The notes below the pieces were generated by a model that ran no database searches, had not been told where the DNA came from, and saw nothing but the letters and a program-made list of their open reading frames with translations. Below, one piece after another: positions 30,863 through 40,978 of a stretch of 64,000 bases of DNA. Within the stretch, counting starts at the first letter, position 1. Each line of letters opens with the position of its first letter. The position numbers and the translations under genes were made by a program. The DNA comes from Nitzschia putrida (taxonomy: Eukaryota; Bacillariophyta; Bacillariophyceae; Bacillariales; Bacillariaceae): contig BLYE01000005.1 of NCBI GenBank assembly GCA_016586335.1, positions 496,001-560,000 of the forward strand, written 5' to 3'.

Positions 30863-31150
30863 GATGAATGACTTGCTAATAGAACGAAGAAGGATGAATC
30901 AAAAGGGAAAAAGACTTGCAGTTGTTGACAAGTGCAGTCCAGTCTACTACTACTGGTAGCAGTGCAGTAGTGCAGTAGTGCAGTACCGTCCGTACAGAAA
31001 GTGTCCAACAGAACTGCGGAGAGAGCCGAGCACACAACCACAGCTTTTTCGATGACCCGGACCCGGCTACACGAACTCCGCCCATCACGGCTACGAGCTC
31101 TCTAGATTTTAATGGGCGACTCATGCGACTCAACCTCCTAGCTCTAGCTT

Positions 31151-32710
31151 TTATTGAAAGCTATTCAATGGAACAATCTCCCGCACATTGAATTTGGAAG
31201 GGTCATGAGTAACCCAAGGTCGGTTGATTTGCAAGGAGCATACAAAAGGGGATGGACAAGAGGATGACGACGACGACGACGACGACTCATCCAAGGCTCC
31301 GTTTGGCAGCGGCTGCTTCCGATTGCTCCATTGCCGGACCTCCTCGGGCACCTTTTGTTCATAAAAATCCAACGCAGACGTATCATAGACACTTCCTGTA
31401 TCCGGATAGGCTCCGGTACAACGAAGGTCAAACTTGACGACATCGCCTCGAACACATCGTCGTACATACCATTCTTCCATACTCTTGGAGTAATGATGTA
31501 CCGAGGCCACATCCATATAGGGATGGTCGGGTGTAAAAGCGGCTTGAAAGGTAACATTGCCATGTGTATCATAGGAAAAGGGCACGTTCAGTTGTTTTAG
31601 TAGTTGTTGCGTTGTTGTCGTCGCCGTTGTCATGGTCATGGGATCAAAGGTCAAATGGACGAAATGTTGATTGGTCACACAATAAAAGTGTTCGAGACGA
31701 AACAATGACTTGACGGTTGTATGAGGTACCGGATCACGCAGTCGAAATCGCGAAAGAACAGGTTCATCGGCATAGTTGGTTTGGTTACCACCTGTACCGA
31801 ACCAGAGCCAATTGACAACGATGGAACCACATTGTTGATCGCGAGGACACTTGTCGTTCATGAAATCTTGTACAGAGTTGTGTTGACGGAGAACTAGAAA
31901 CTCATCGACATCCAACAAAGCCACAATAGATGTATTGTAATGGTGCGACTGTTGACGTTGTCGAATCACCTCGACACAACTGTTGTAGACTGCAATTTGT
32001 TTGTGCGTCCCCTTGGGGAAATCGGTCGTGACGGGTAGGACATGAACGCGATCGGTCGAATTGAGACCAAGATTGCGACTATCATCAAATATATAAATAT
32101 CATCAAATCCCAAGGCCAAATGATAATTAATCCATTCGAGAAGGTATAGATCCTCATCTTTTTGCAAGACACAAATGGCAGCCACATCGTTCTTGTTGTT
32201 GTTGTTGTTGGTGGTGGTGCGATGGCTGCTGCTGCTGCTGCTGGCAGGTCCTTGATTAATTTGTTGGATAGATTGTTGAATAAGTTGTTTGGAAGGCGCA
32301 TAGACTGAATTAGAAGTACCACACTTGGATCTCCGTCGGTACATGGGATGTACATGGTCAGGAAGAGGAGATTTGAATAGTATCAGCGAAGGGAATTGCA
32401 GTATCGTCCATAGAACAAGGAAGGAAAGAGTTATAATGGTTCGTTTTCGTGGAGGATTTCTGCAACATGTTGTATAGAATGAATTGGTAGAGTTGACGTA
32501 TCGTCGTGGTTTTCTTCTTGGTGGTTGTTGTGGTAGCCATCTTGTTGTCAATGTCGTCATGATGATTTCTTGGCTTGGGTTTTTGGTCTTGGTTGTTGTT
32601 GGATGTTGGGTGGTCATTTTTCCAGAGAGAGCAACCAGGCATCTTCCACGTGGAATAGGTACGTCCGTCGACTGCCATTGGACACGACCCGAATTCTCGT
32701 CTCCGGCCAA
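31151..32710 (-). CDS. GT92-like (Glyco_tranf_2_4) glycosyltransferase, type II membrane protein
   Basis: A 519-residue single-exon protein. A cytoplasmic basic tail is followed by one membrane anchor (about residues 91-112), a low-complexity stem, and from residue 176 a GT-A type catalytic domain: AAICVLQKDEDLYLLEWINY, GFDDIYIFDDSRN, a DxD metal/nucleotide-sugar motif DVD (267-269) in ALLDVDEFLVL, then WLWFGTGG. This order is that of the GT92/DUF23 group, Golgi enzymes that often transfer galactose. The sugar and acceptor are unknown. Later in-frame ATGs (residues 32 and 51) are possible starts. A 49-bp spacer separates it from the divergent dioxygenase gene. Confidence 0.8.
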   Translation of the reverse strand: MAGDENSGRVQWQSTDVPIPRGRCLVALSGKMTTQHPTTTKTKNPSQEIIMTTLTTRWLPQQPPRRKPRRYVNSTNSFYTTCCRNPPRKRTIITLSFLVLWTILQFPSLILFKSPLPDHVHPMYRRRSKCGTSNSVYAPSKQLIQQSIQQINQGPASSSSSSHRTTTNNNNNKNDVAAICVLQKDEDLYLLEWINYHLALGFDDIYIFDDSRNLGLNSTDRVHVLPVTTDFPKGTHKQIAVYNSCVEVIRQRQQSHHYNTSIVALLDVDEFLVLRQHNSVQDFMNDKCPRDQQCGSIVVNWLWFGTGGNQTNYADEPVLSRFRLRDPVPHTTVKSLFRLEHFYCVTNQHFVHLTFDPMTMTTATTTTQQLLKQLNVPFSYDTHGNVTFQAAFTPDHPYMDVASVHHYSKSMEEWYVRRCVRGDVVKFDLRCTGAYPDTGSVYDTSALDFYEQKVPEEVRQWSNRKQPLPNGALDESSSSSSSSSCPSPFVCSLQINRPWVTHDPSKFNVREIVPLNSFQ

Positions 32711-32759
32711 TCAATGAGAAAAAAAGCCATTCTCACAACAGTTGTAACGAGAACATAAA

Positions 32760-33848
32760 ATGTCGACGGCAACCATGGCCACTACCAACTCAACAACACC
32801 ACGTCCAACAGTGGAGGAAGAAGAGGAGATGAACAGTGAAGATGAAGCCCTTCTTGATATGTTGGGATTATCTACGTTGGAAGCTCCTATGGACAACGAC
32901 GAGGACGACGACAACAACGAATGGGCCACCCACCATCATTCCCCTTTGCCCAATATTGTTTCCCAAGAAAAGTTGGAATCTTTACTAGCTTCCCTCGATA
33001 TTTCCTCGACGTATCAAAAAGAAGGAATTTGTTTCTTTCCTCCCGAACTTTCCATTTCCGCCGAACACATGCGTCGCTTAACCGACGAACTCGTTTGGGG
33101 TGGTGACCATGTCCAAGTGGACAAGACATACGAAACCGTCCATGTGCGGACCAAAGATGGTCACATTCTTCCTCAACGATCCTTGACTCGCATGGAACAT
33201 TTTGTCGATGCTCATTCCGGTTGGTCCGAGTTGTGTCATGATTATTTGCGTCGCATCGTATCGGCGGCACTTGGTCAAGAAATGGTCTTGTACAAGGAAA
33301 AATTGAATCTCAAACCACCCGGTGGGACAGGATTTGCACCGCATTTGGATACTCCCTCGTTGCGCATTGCGTTGGGACCGGAAGGGCCACAGGAATTTTG
33401 TACTGTCATGGTAGCGATTGATGATATGACGGTAGCGAATGGATGTTTGCGGATCAGCAAGGGAGACTGGAGTGAAAGTCATTGTTTGGACACGGTCGCT
33501 CCCGAAGCAGATGGAAATCCCGATGCGGGAGGTCGTGCAGGTGCGATTCCTCTGGAACTTGCCGATACGGTAGAATACGACCATCTTGTATGCAAAGGTG
33601 GTTCCATTGCCGTATTCAATGGCTGGGCACCCCATCGGTCGTCTCCCAACCAATCTCCCTTTCCCCGTCGGGCCGTCTTTTTGACCTACAATCCCAAACA
33701 AGAAGGAGATTTCCATGTTGCCTATTATGACAAGATGGATGCCAAGCGACGGGAGTGGAGAGAAAAAGTGGGATTGGCCCAACGAGAACAGCAATTGGAA
33801 GATGCCAAACTAGAAATGGATGCCTTGGCCACGATTCCTACTATTTGA
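32760..33848 (+). CDS. PhyH-family Fe(II)/2-oxoglutarate dioxygenase, PhnY-like
   Basis: A 362-residue single-exon protein. The first 75 residues are acidic and low-complexity. The double-stranded beta-helix core has the iron ligands His195 and Asp197 (FAPHLDTPSLR) and His292 (APHRSSPNQS), with a nearby Arg (RRAVFLTYN) to bind 2-oxoglutarate. The segments YKEKLNLKPPGGTGFAPH, MVAIDDMTVANGCL and AVFLTYNPKQEGD are close in pattern to bacterial 2-aminoethylphosphonate dioxygenase (PhnY) and related PhyH proteins. If it has the PhnY activity it would hydroxylate a phosphonate; the substrate cannot be told from the sequence. Confidence 0.85.
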   Translation: MSTATMATTNSTTPRPTVEEEEEMNSEDEALLDMLGLSTLEAPMDNDEDDDNNEWATHHHSPLPNIVSQEKLESLLASLDISSTYQKEGICFFPPELSISAEHMRRLTDELVWGGDHVQVDKTYETVHVRTKDGHILPQRSLTRMEHFVDAHSGWSELCHDYLRRIVSAALGQEMVLYKEKLNLKPPGGTGFAPHLDTPSLRIALGPEGPQEFCTVMVAIDDMTVANGCLRISKGDWSESHCLDTVAPEADGNPDAGGRAGAIPLELADTVEYDHLVCKGGSIAVFNGWAPHRSSPNQSPFPRRAVFLTYNPKQEGDFHVAYYDKMDAKRREWREKVGLAQREQQLEDAKLEMDALATIPTI

Positions 33849-33868
33849 GAGAGAGAGAGAGAAAGAGA
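33847..33868 (+). repeat. GA dinucleotide repeat
   Basis: GAGAGAGAGA-type run starting at the stop codon of the dioxygenase gene. Confidence 0.8.
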
Positions 33869-34487
33869 TGCGTTTCAGAGTATGAAATGTGAAGGATCGA
33901 CGATCACATCCTGTTCCAATGCCTCTTCTGTACAGTACGGTATAGTATATTACAGCATACTGTTGTACAGGAGAATTCTGAAGCGCCAACGACGAGGAAC
34001 TACAATGCAAGAAGTAGTGAAAACAACACTCCTTCCAAACAATGTCCCATTCAAGGGATTTAGCGCAGATACGAGTACCACCCTAACACTACCTCGATGC
34101 AAGGCAGTATTGCCTGCCAGTTTCTGGTCTTGGGACTGTTGTTATATTAATTTACCATCTTTTCCATGTCTACTTTTTGGGTAGGAGACCATTGCCATAT
34201 AGGTAATCATAATACATATAAACTACCTCTCTAGTATCATACCTTCCTACTCCCAACGGTTCGGTGGGAGTCATCTACCAAGAGATCGTGGGAAGAAAGG
34301 CCGAGCCGAAAGGTGCTCTTTGTTCTTCTGCTCAGCTGTTGTCTTATACATTCCCACCACTGTTGTATTGGTCTACCATCCACCAGCCATCAGTGACCGA
34401 CCGGTACACTTGTTCATCCATTCTGTTACCAATCATCAACATCATCAACATCATCATCACCATCGTCAACAACAACAAAACCCCTTT
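33869..34487. other. Intergenic between dioxygenase and SFT2 genes
   Basis: No supported gene. The last 90 bp form a CATCAT/CAACAA-rich leader in front of the SFT2 start codon. The open frame there translates to a His/Gln run that I regard as non-coding. Confidence 0.4.
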
Positions 34488-35126
34488 ATGAGTAGTATGA
34501 GCATGTTCGATTCCGTCATCAAGGTAGATTATCGTCGCTTGCTTTCCGCCACGGGCGGCAGCAGCGACCAGGGAGCTCCACCACCAGATTTGGGTATTTA
34601 CGAAGACGAAGAAAGTCAAGCTCTTCGCAGTCAATACGAAGATTCTGTCAATCCTGACTGGCGATGCCCTGCCTGGTGTGACAATCTTCCGTCTCTTTCT
34701 CTGCGCGAACGCATCTTGGGATGTGCCACTTGCATGATCTGTGGGTATATTCTAGGATTTGGTAGTTTGCTTCGTATACAACAGTTGTTGTTTGGAAATC
34801 CCATTCCGTTGGTTGTGAATGTTACAGTGGGAAATATTCTAGCCTTGTGTGGAACATGCTTTTTGTCTGGACCGCAACAACAGTACCATCGCATGTTTCA
34901 CAAGTCACGTAAATGGGCCAGTGTCTTTTATTTGGGTGGCATGGCGGCAACGCTCTTGTTGGTTCTGGTACCGGCCTTTCCGACACGAGGATTTTGGTTG
35001 TGTATCTTGTTGATTGGACAATATACAGCCATTACATGGTATTGTTTGTCCTATATTCCATTTGCTAGGGATTTTGTCAAGCGATGCTGCCAGAGGATTA
35101 TGAATCGAGATGAGTTTGATGGGTGA
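34488..35126 (+). CDS. SFT2-family vesicle transport protein
   Basis: A 212-residue protein. ATG at 34488 is preferred because the upstream in-frame extension is a low-complexity His/Gln leader. After a polar N-terminus, LPSLSLRERILGCATCMICGY begins four membrane helices; the loop LSGPQQQYHRMFHKSRKWA and the end ITWYCLSYIPFAR are hallmark SFT2 motifs. SFT2/SFT2D proteins are Golgi membrane proteins linked to retrograde transport from endosomes. Length matches the family. Confidence 0.92.
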   Translation: MSSMSMFDSVIKVDYRRLLSATGGSSDQGAPPPDLGIYEDEESQALRSQYEDSVNPDWRCPAWCDNLPSLSLRERILGCATCMICGYILGFGSLLRIQQLLFGNPIPLVVNVTVGNILALCGTCFLSGPQQQYHRMFHKSRKWASVFYLGGMAATLLLVLVPAFPTRGFWLCILLIGQYTAITWYCLSYIPFARDFVKRCCQRIMNRDEFDG

Positions 35127-35463
35127 TCGGCTGAATGATATTATATTATTTTTTTGAATGAATGAATAATATTGCAAAATGTGTTCCCTTGTTTTCTAAT
35201 ATAGTATTGCACAACAACATGACGCCCGCTGTCAGAACATGCTGCCCTACCACGGTTTGGGCACTGCACGAGAATGAGTGGTGTCGCACCTACGTTGATG
35301 TCGTCGGTATCCCATGATGATGTATCCTTTTTTCCATACACTAACAATAAGAAACCAACCAAACCATTACAACAACACAAGACTTCAAGGCATACACAAA
35401 GTCTTTTAGTATTCTTGGTATGATATTGGGAAGGATTCGTTCGTTCCAAAAATAATGGAACGG
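35127..35463. other. Convergent 3' flanks of SFT2 and ARS2 genes
   Basis: AT-rich spacer between convergent stop codons. No gene is seen. Confidence 0.4.
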
Positions 35464-37584
35464 TTACAACAACTTTTTGCGCTTCTTTTTCTTGGGAGGT
35501 TGCACGACAGCAACATCCATTTCTTCCAAATTCAATTCGATCTTTTCTTCCTTCATATCATCCACATCCACAAAGCGACTGGGAGGTGGTCGGTTGTTGT
35601 CTTCTGATTTCCAACGTCTCTGTTGTTGGACGTCACGTTCTTGTTGCTCCCGACGTTCCTCGGCTCGTCGCCAGAGCTCGGGTTCTGGGTCTTCGGCCAA
35701 CGGTGTGGCGGCTCCCAGCACGGGGGAGTTGCGGAGACCAAAACGTAGTCCGCAATTCACCAAAATCGGAGGAACCGGACGTTGTTCTTGGGCATCCCAG
35801 GCTGCCATCATGCTACCATCATGACATGCCGCCTGTTCGGCTCTCAAAAATTCACCATGTTTCTTCAACAAGTGCTTTTGCAAAAAGTTAAAGTCCTTGA
35901 ACAGCTTGCGACAGAAAAAGAAGCTACAACGGGCGCGACCGCTGCCGTCGTCCAGACTATGGCGTTCGATCCAACCACCTTCTACTTGAGCTTCGTCGCG
36001 TTCCAATTGGTTGGCGGCTGCGTCCGTTTCGGGGCTAACCATCACTTGCTTCCATTGAGCAGGGTCTTCTACCCAAGGTTCCGTCTCATGGATAGCGTTC
36101 GAGATGGAAGTATCCAGACGTTGCACCAGCAGATCTACCGCCTTGGGTTCGGGCTCGGCTCCCTCTCCTTCTTCCACCGGAGCAGGGGCAGGAGGAGGCA
36201 CTAGCTCAGACGCTTGCAGTCGCAAATGCACCGTGGAGGACCCATGATTTCCACAAAGCACATCGGCTACCGATGTGGCCGGAGCACAGCCATTGTAGAA
36301 CGACAAGAGATGGACGCGTCGCAAGTAAGCAATAGTCACATCCAAAGCATCTTCCAATACTTGTGGATCCCCCGAATCCAAACCAGGCAAAGCCTTGGGA
36401 AGAAGGGCTTCCAATTGCGAGTCTGCGGGAATGTCTTTGCGGAGATCGTAGGCCTTGGCCAACTGACGTGCGGCTTCTAGATCTTTGGGAATGCGTTCGC
36501 GACTGGAAAGTGCCATACTGAGAACCGCCACGGGAGGAGTGGTCTTGTCTTGAGTCGAAATCAATAGTGTTTCGGTGCGACGAGGAATCGTGTCACCCTC
36601 TTCACCTCCCCCACGTTGGTCAACATCCAACTGTGCCCGGCCATACGCGTCGCTACAGTCCACGTCCAAAGGCAAAGTAGGAGGTACCATAGTCTCTTCC
36701 TTGCGGGGAACATGGGCTGTGACAGAATCACTGTTGGTAGGTGGTGGAGCTTCTCGGTTGAGCTTTTGAATAATCTCCTTTTGGACCGTCTCATTGCAAC
36801 AAATGTAGGCCGTGCGGAGAAGGCTGTTGCCCGAGACCACCGTCGAAGAGTACAAGGCAATGTCGCTGGGTTTGATCGATCCTGCGTTTTGCAAAAGAGT
36901 AAGCGTGATTTGCTCATCCGTTACCTTGGGAGGAACGCGTTCCATGGGAAGGACCTTGGAACTGAAGAGGTGCGTCTTTGGCAGTTGGTTTTGCAAGGCC
37001 CGGCGGTGATGATCGTTGGATTGCTTGACTCCATTTCCCAAACGAGCCTGCAGAACGAACATACAAGGTCCATGACCAGAATCTCGGTCAAGCGAAGCTT
37101 GGAGTTGGGATCCAAAGGCCTCGGCCTCCATGACTGCTCGCTTGCGTTCTTGCTGCGCCAAGCGATACTTGGCGAGGGGGCTGTACAAATTGCGGAACCA
37201 AGAGTCATCCAAGTGTTGGTTGAAGAAGGTTCGAACGTAGTTGAGACAGTACTCTTTGCGGTATTCATCATATTCGGCCTCTGAACCAGGGTGGTCTTCC
37301 TTCCAGAGTTGGAGACAAAGCATGGGCTCCGAGGCATAGGCCGCCGATGGGTCCGGTGGAGGCTCATCGTGCGGCGAAGACGATTCGAGGCGACGCTTAT
37401 TATGGGGAGGCCGGTCAGAGTGTCGGTAGTCCGATCGACGGTCCGAGTTGTGGTGATGATGGTAGTTCGAGTGTGGAGATCGGCTGTTGTTGTTAGACTC
37501 GTAGCGGGAGCTTGACAATGGCTGGTGAAGTTGCGAAGGCTCGTCGCCTTCTTGTACCGTTCTGCCAAACTCGTCCACGGCCAT
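35464..37584 (-). CDS. ARS2: ARS2/SERRATE zinc-finger protein
   Basis: A 706-residue single-exon protein. The N-terminus is Ser/His/Arg-rich. It is followed by the SERRATE/ARS2 N-terminal domain (LWKEDHPGSEAEYDEYRKEYCLNY, FFNQHLDDSWFRNLYSP), a variable middle, and the ARS2 zinc finger (CSFFFCRKLFKDFNFLQKHLLKKH, Cys-Cys-His-His). The tail is highly basic (PPKKKKRKKLL), a likely nuclear localisation signal. ARS2 bridges the nuclear cap-binding complex to RNA-processing and decay machineries, including small-RNA biogenesis. The eukaryotic core architecture is preserved. Confidence 0.92.
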   Translation of the reverse strand: MAVDEFGRTVQEGDEPSQLHQPLSSSRYESNNNSRSPHSNYHHHHNSDRRSDYRHSDRPPHNKRRLESSSPHDEPPPDPSAAYASEPMLCLQLWKEDHPGSEAEYDEYRKEYCLNYVRTFFNQHLDDSWFRNLYSPLAKYRLAQQERKRAVMEAEAFGSQLQASLDRDSGHGPCMFVLQARLGNGVKQSNDHHRRALQNQLPKTHLFSSKVLPMERVPPKVTDEQITLTLLQNAGSIKPSDIALYSSTVVSGNSLLRTAYICCNETVQKEIIQKLNREAPPPTNSDSVTAHVPRKEETMVPPTLPLDVDCSDAYGRAQLDVDQRGGGEEGDTIPRRTETLLISTQDKTTPPVAVLSMALSSRERIPKDLEAARQLAKAYDLRKDIPADSQLEALLPKALPGLDSGDPQVLEDALDVTIAYLRRVHLLSFYNGCAPATSVADVLCGNHGSSTVHLRLQASELVPPPAPAPVEEGEGAEPEPKAVDLLVQRLDTSISNAIHETEPWVEDPAQWKQVMVSPETDAAANQLERDEAQVEGGWIERHSLDDGSGRARCSFFFCRKLFKDFNFLQKHLLKKHGEFLRAEQAACHDGSMMAAWDAQEQRPVPPILVNCGLRFGLRNSPVLGAATPLAEDPEPELWRRAEERREQQERDVQQQRRWKSEDNNRPPPSRFVDVDDMKEEKIELNLEEMDVAVVQPPKKKKRKKLL

Positions 37585-38109
37585 CTTTCACACTTCCTTC
37601 TACAATTTCCTACACACTAGAGACACTTCGAGTGGAGTTGAAAAGCCAAATGCAATCCGTCTTCCCTTAGTCTCGTGAGACAATGGAAGCCTTCTCTTGC
37701 TCGGCGCAAGGGTTTTGTGATGCTTGTTGTGTCTTCCCCATTTTGCGTTTGGCTACCCTCCTCCAAATCAAAACGGACCAGGACAGACTCACGCATATAA
37801 CATATCTACATATGGTACGTATTCATACTATATGTCGTCATCACTGAATAGGGCAAGGGGAAAAAAATGAAGATTCAGTTAGTAATAATAGTGTATGGCT
37901 TTCTTTACAGGATCGGAACCGAGCCCTTGTTAGCACACCACAACACAGGATCCTCTGGCTCCCTTCTGCTTCATTGTCAATGCAGCAGATGATGATACTG
38001 CATTGAAATCTGATTTGCAACGTAGGATGTTGCAGGCAGCTGCGCAAAGCAGCATAAGCACCATAATATCTCGTATTGGTCTGTGGTAAAATGATAACCA
38101 TAGTGACCT
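37585..38109. other. Intergenic between ARS2 and Mpv17 genes
   Basis: Both neighbours are on the minus strand, so this holds the ARS2 promoter and the Mpv17 flank in the other orientation. No gene, tRNA or clear motif is seen. Confidence 0.4.
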
Positions 38110-38952
38110 TTAAGGTGATGGTGTAGAAGCAAGAGCGGAAGGAGGAACCATGTGTTCGGCCATCAAGGCATCGTCATTTCCACCGCCACCACCGCCATGA
38201 CTCTCATCTCCATAATAATGAGCAATCCATGATACATAGACATTCCACAATAAGGCCACCACATTGCCAAACAATACCTGATACCGCAGAGGCACCCAAC
38301 CAAAGTTGACCAATTGAGCGGGAATCCACAAGGTCCAATTGGCTTGGACTGCTGAAGGCGTCGCTTCCCATAATTTCTCCATAATCATGGCATTCGAATG
38401 TCCTTCCAACCACCACAAACCACCCAAAAAGGTTGGTACAAAGAGAGGTGCAAAGATGAACTGGTCGACAAACAAACGCTGCAACACTTTGGTTCTTGTC
38501 CGACTTCCCGGAAGAATGCGAACGGATAAGGCATGGTACCAGACATGTGTAATGGGTGCTACCCAAAATGCACCCATCCCCAAGAATTTGGCCGTTCGAC
38601 TCCAATCCACCGATGCCCAAAACGAATCCGTCATAATGGTGGTACTCGCCGCCGCATCTGCAGGATGGTGGGTGAGGGTGTGCGAAAAACTCAAATATTG
38701 GCAAACAATATCACCAACACCGGCAAGAATACCACTGGTAACAGCTTTGGTCAACAGCGGATGGCGTTCCAACTGTCTAGAATACCAAGCAAAGATCCAA
38801 TATTTCGAGACGTTGCCACTGCTACTGCTGGTAGGGCTGGATGGACCACCACTACTGGAGGTAAAACATCGTCGCGAGTGATGAAGGGGAAGAACGGTCA
38901 GAGTTTGATTGTGATGTGCAGCATTTTGGGCAGCCAGGAAACGGGAAAACAT
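38110..38952 (-). CDS. Mpv17/PMP22 family membrane protein
   Basis: A 280-residue protein if translation begins at 38952 (MFSRFLAAQNAAHHNQ), which gives a basic, Ser-rich presequence typical of mitochondrial import. An upstream in-frame ATG at 39108 would add 52 residues. Motifs of the family: WYSRQLERHPLLTKAVTSGILAGVGDIVCQ, DWSRTAKFLGMGAFWVAPITHVWY, LFVDQFIFAPLFV and the signature block WTLWIPAQLVNFGWVPLRYQVLFGN. Mpv17 relatives form small channels in the mitochondrial inner membrane or peroxisome. The targeting call is inference from the N-terminus. Confidence 0.9.
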   Translation of the reverse strand: MFSRFLAAQNAAHHNQTLTVLPLHHSRRCFTSSSGGPSSPTSSSSGNVSKYWIFAWYSRQLERHPLLTKAVTSGILAGVGDIVCQYLSFSHTLTHHPADAAASTTIMTDSFWASVDWSRTAKFLGMGAFWVAPITHVWYHALSVRILPGSRTRTKVLQRLFVDQFIFAPLFVPTFLGGLWWLEGHSNAMIMEKLWEATPSAVQANWTLWIPAQLVNFGWVPLRYQVLFGNVVALLWNVYVSWIAHYYGDESHGGGGGGNDDALMAEHMVPPSALASTPSP

Positions 38953-39242
38953 GGGAATGCAATGGATAGTGGTTGTCGTCAAGTTTCGTTGGACTATGAG
39001 TAGTCGTACTCGCAGCAGGAAACACTCCAAGATTTTGTGAAAACAATGACTCGCTGTTCGTAATAGGGAAACGAATGAGTGTTGTTTGGTGGTCGTTGCG
39101 TGCCTCACTCCACTCCGAGAAGACCCTTTTTTGACTCACTCGAATGAATGGGATGACGTGGCTGTCGGAAATGGCTGCCGCCAACCAAGAAATTCTGTGA
39201 CAAGCGCATTATTTTTTGTGACGCAACACCACCAGCAATCCA

Positions 39243-40280
39243 ATGGTGTACCACTGTGAAGCAAACTCTCCAACTTCCCTCAGGGAAGAAGACCCCATTG
39301 CTTCTGCCATTCTCGAGGAGGATGTTCAGCGCTTGCAGAATGCTCTCGACGCGACACCGACGTCCTTGAATTGTTCCCTAGACTACAAAGTACCAGGAAC
39401 TACCAAAACGCCACTCATGCTGGCCATTGGACGAACGCCCAAACACACACAAATGGTTCAATTGTTGCTGAGGTACCGTCAAGATCCTTCTTGTCCCGAT
39501 GAGAGTACTGGTCAGAGATACATTATTCCTTTGGAAAGAGGAGAGATGGTGCATGGCATGTCTCCCTTGTTGGCGGCGTGTTATTTTGAAAATTTGGAAT
39601 TGGCTTCGGTATTGTTGGATTGTGGAGCGAATGTGAATGCGACATCCGCGGATGGCCGTACTCCTCTCATCCAAATGGCCAAGATTGGAAATGTGTCCAT
39701 TATAGAATTGCTGTTGGATCGGGGAGCCAATCCGTTGGCGTACGATGAACAAGCCAAGAATGCCCTCATGTATGCCTGCAGTGAACATCAATTGGAGGCT
39801 GCCAAACTCCTGTTGCGTCGATGCCCAGAACTCGTCAATGCCTACAAGGTTGATACCCCCTTGTGGCACGCTTCAGCGGCGGGGCATGCGGATATTGTGA
39901 AAGTATTGTTGGACAACGGAGCAAGCTTGGAATACCGTCAAGATAGTACAATCTACAGTACAACGCCGTTGATGGAGGCGTGTGAGTGGGGTCATTTGGA
40001 AGTCGTTAAACTTTTGTTGCACTACGGGGCAGACCCTCGTATTGTGACCGGAAGAAAGGCATGGAGATTGGCCTCACAGGCGGGATACCATGAAGTGGCC
40101 AGTTGTGTCACGGCTTGGAGTCAACGGTTGAAGAACATTGATCGCTGGATAGAACAGGGAGACCTTGTGTTACCAAATCTCGTACCTCGTGTCTTGGACA
40201 AGGCTGGCAGACGGCATGATCTTATCTACCAACTCTTGCTGCAAAGATGTGACATGTTTTTGGCAGCAACATGTAAATAG
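39243..40280 (+). CDS. Ankyrin-repeat protein
   Basis: A 345-residue single-exon protein made of about seven ankyrin repeats (residues 45-300), with clear units such as GMSPLLAACYFENLELASVLLDCGANVN, DGRTPLIQMAKIGNVSIIELL and TTPLMEACEWGHLEVVKLLL. No other domain, membrane segment or targeting signal is evident. Ankyrin repeats bind proteins; partner and role are unknown. Confidence 0.85.
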   Translation: MVYHCEANSPTSLREEDPIASAILEEDVQRLQNALDATPTSLNCSLDYKVPGTTKTPLMLAIGRTPKHTQMVQLLLRYRQDPSCPDESTGQRYIIPLERGEMVHGMSPLLAACYFENLELASVLLDCGANVNATSADGRTPLIQMAKIGNVSIIELLLDRGANPLAYDEQAKNALMYACSEHQLEAAKLLLRRCPELVNAYKVDTPLWHASAAGHADIVKVLLDNGASLEYRQDSTIYSTTPLMEACEWGHLEVVKLLLHYGADPRIVTGRKAWRLASQAGYHEVASCVTAWSQRLKNIDRWIEQGDLVLPNLVPRVLDKAGRRHDLIYQLLLQRCDMFLAATCK

Positions 40281-40978
40281 AGGTAAACAAGAGAACGTCT
40301 TGAATTATCTACCGAATTGTCGCTAATTTTGCATTTTGAGGTTGATTTCCAATTCTAAAACTTTGTTACCTTCCTACTAGCACCAGTTTAGTCATAATTA
40401 GCCGTACATATCTGAAAATCGAGTCCTAGCTTTCTACCTAGGTGGTTTAGTATTTTTAGTTTGGAATTGATTTACAATTGACGTCATGGTCCAGTTCGTA
40501 ATCATGGGAACAAGCTTACAACAGCTACTATGGGCAGGACCTTTACTGTACTCAACAGCTCTCAAGTTGCGGTTTCATATCAGCAGCTTATCCAACCTAC
40601 CACCATTCTTTGTAATCAAATCACTCACACTTCTTGATGGGGAAGTTGCCAACAACAAGGCGCCAACGATGCTTTGCGACATGGTTAGCGCATCCCCGCT
40701 ACTACAGCCTTCGTCTGGAGCGACATGAATGGTCATGTTGATTGCCTCTTTGTGCCAAGTTTAATTAGTGACTGCACGTTTCGACCCAACGGATTCGGTT
40801 TGTTCGCACGAACTACACGTCGAAGGTCAACCCGCGACGAAAGAATGACGCATCACGATGGCATCGTTGGCACCACCCGAGCTTCGACTTCTTTCTGTAG
40901 GATCCAGTGACCCCACCGAAGACTACTGCAGCAACCCACCATACTCCATAAATTCAAGTACCATTGACTCAACAACAA
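40281..40978. other. Intergenic between ankyrin and LRR genes
   Basis: About 700 bp; the small open frames here show no recognisable motif. It includes the LRR gene promoter. Confidence 0.4.

Noticed and set aside
34320..34487. In-frame N-terminal extension of the SFT2 protein
   Set aside because: His/Gln low-complexity peptide from a CATCAT/CAACAA leader; SFT2 proteins do not have it.
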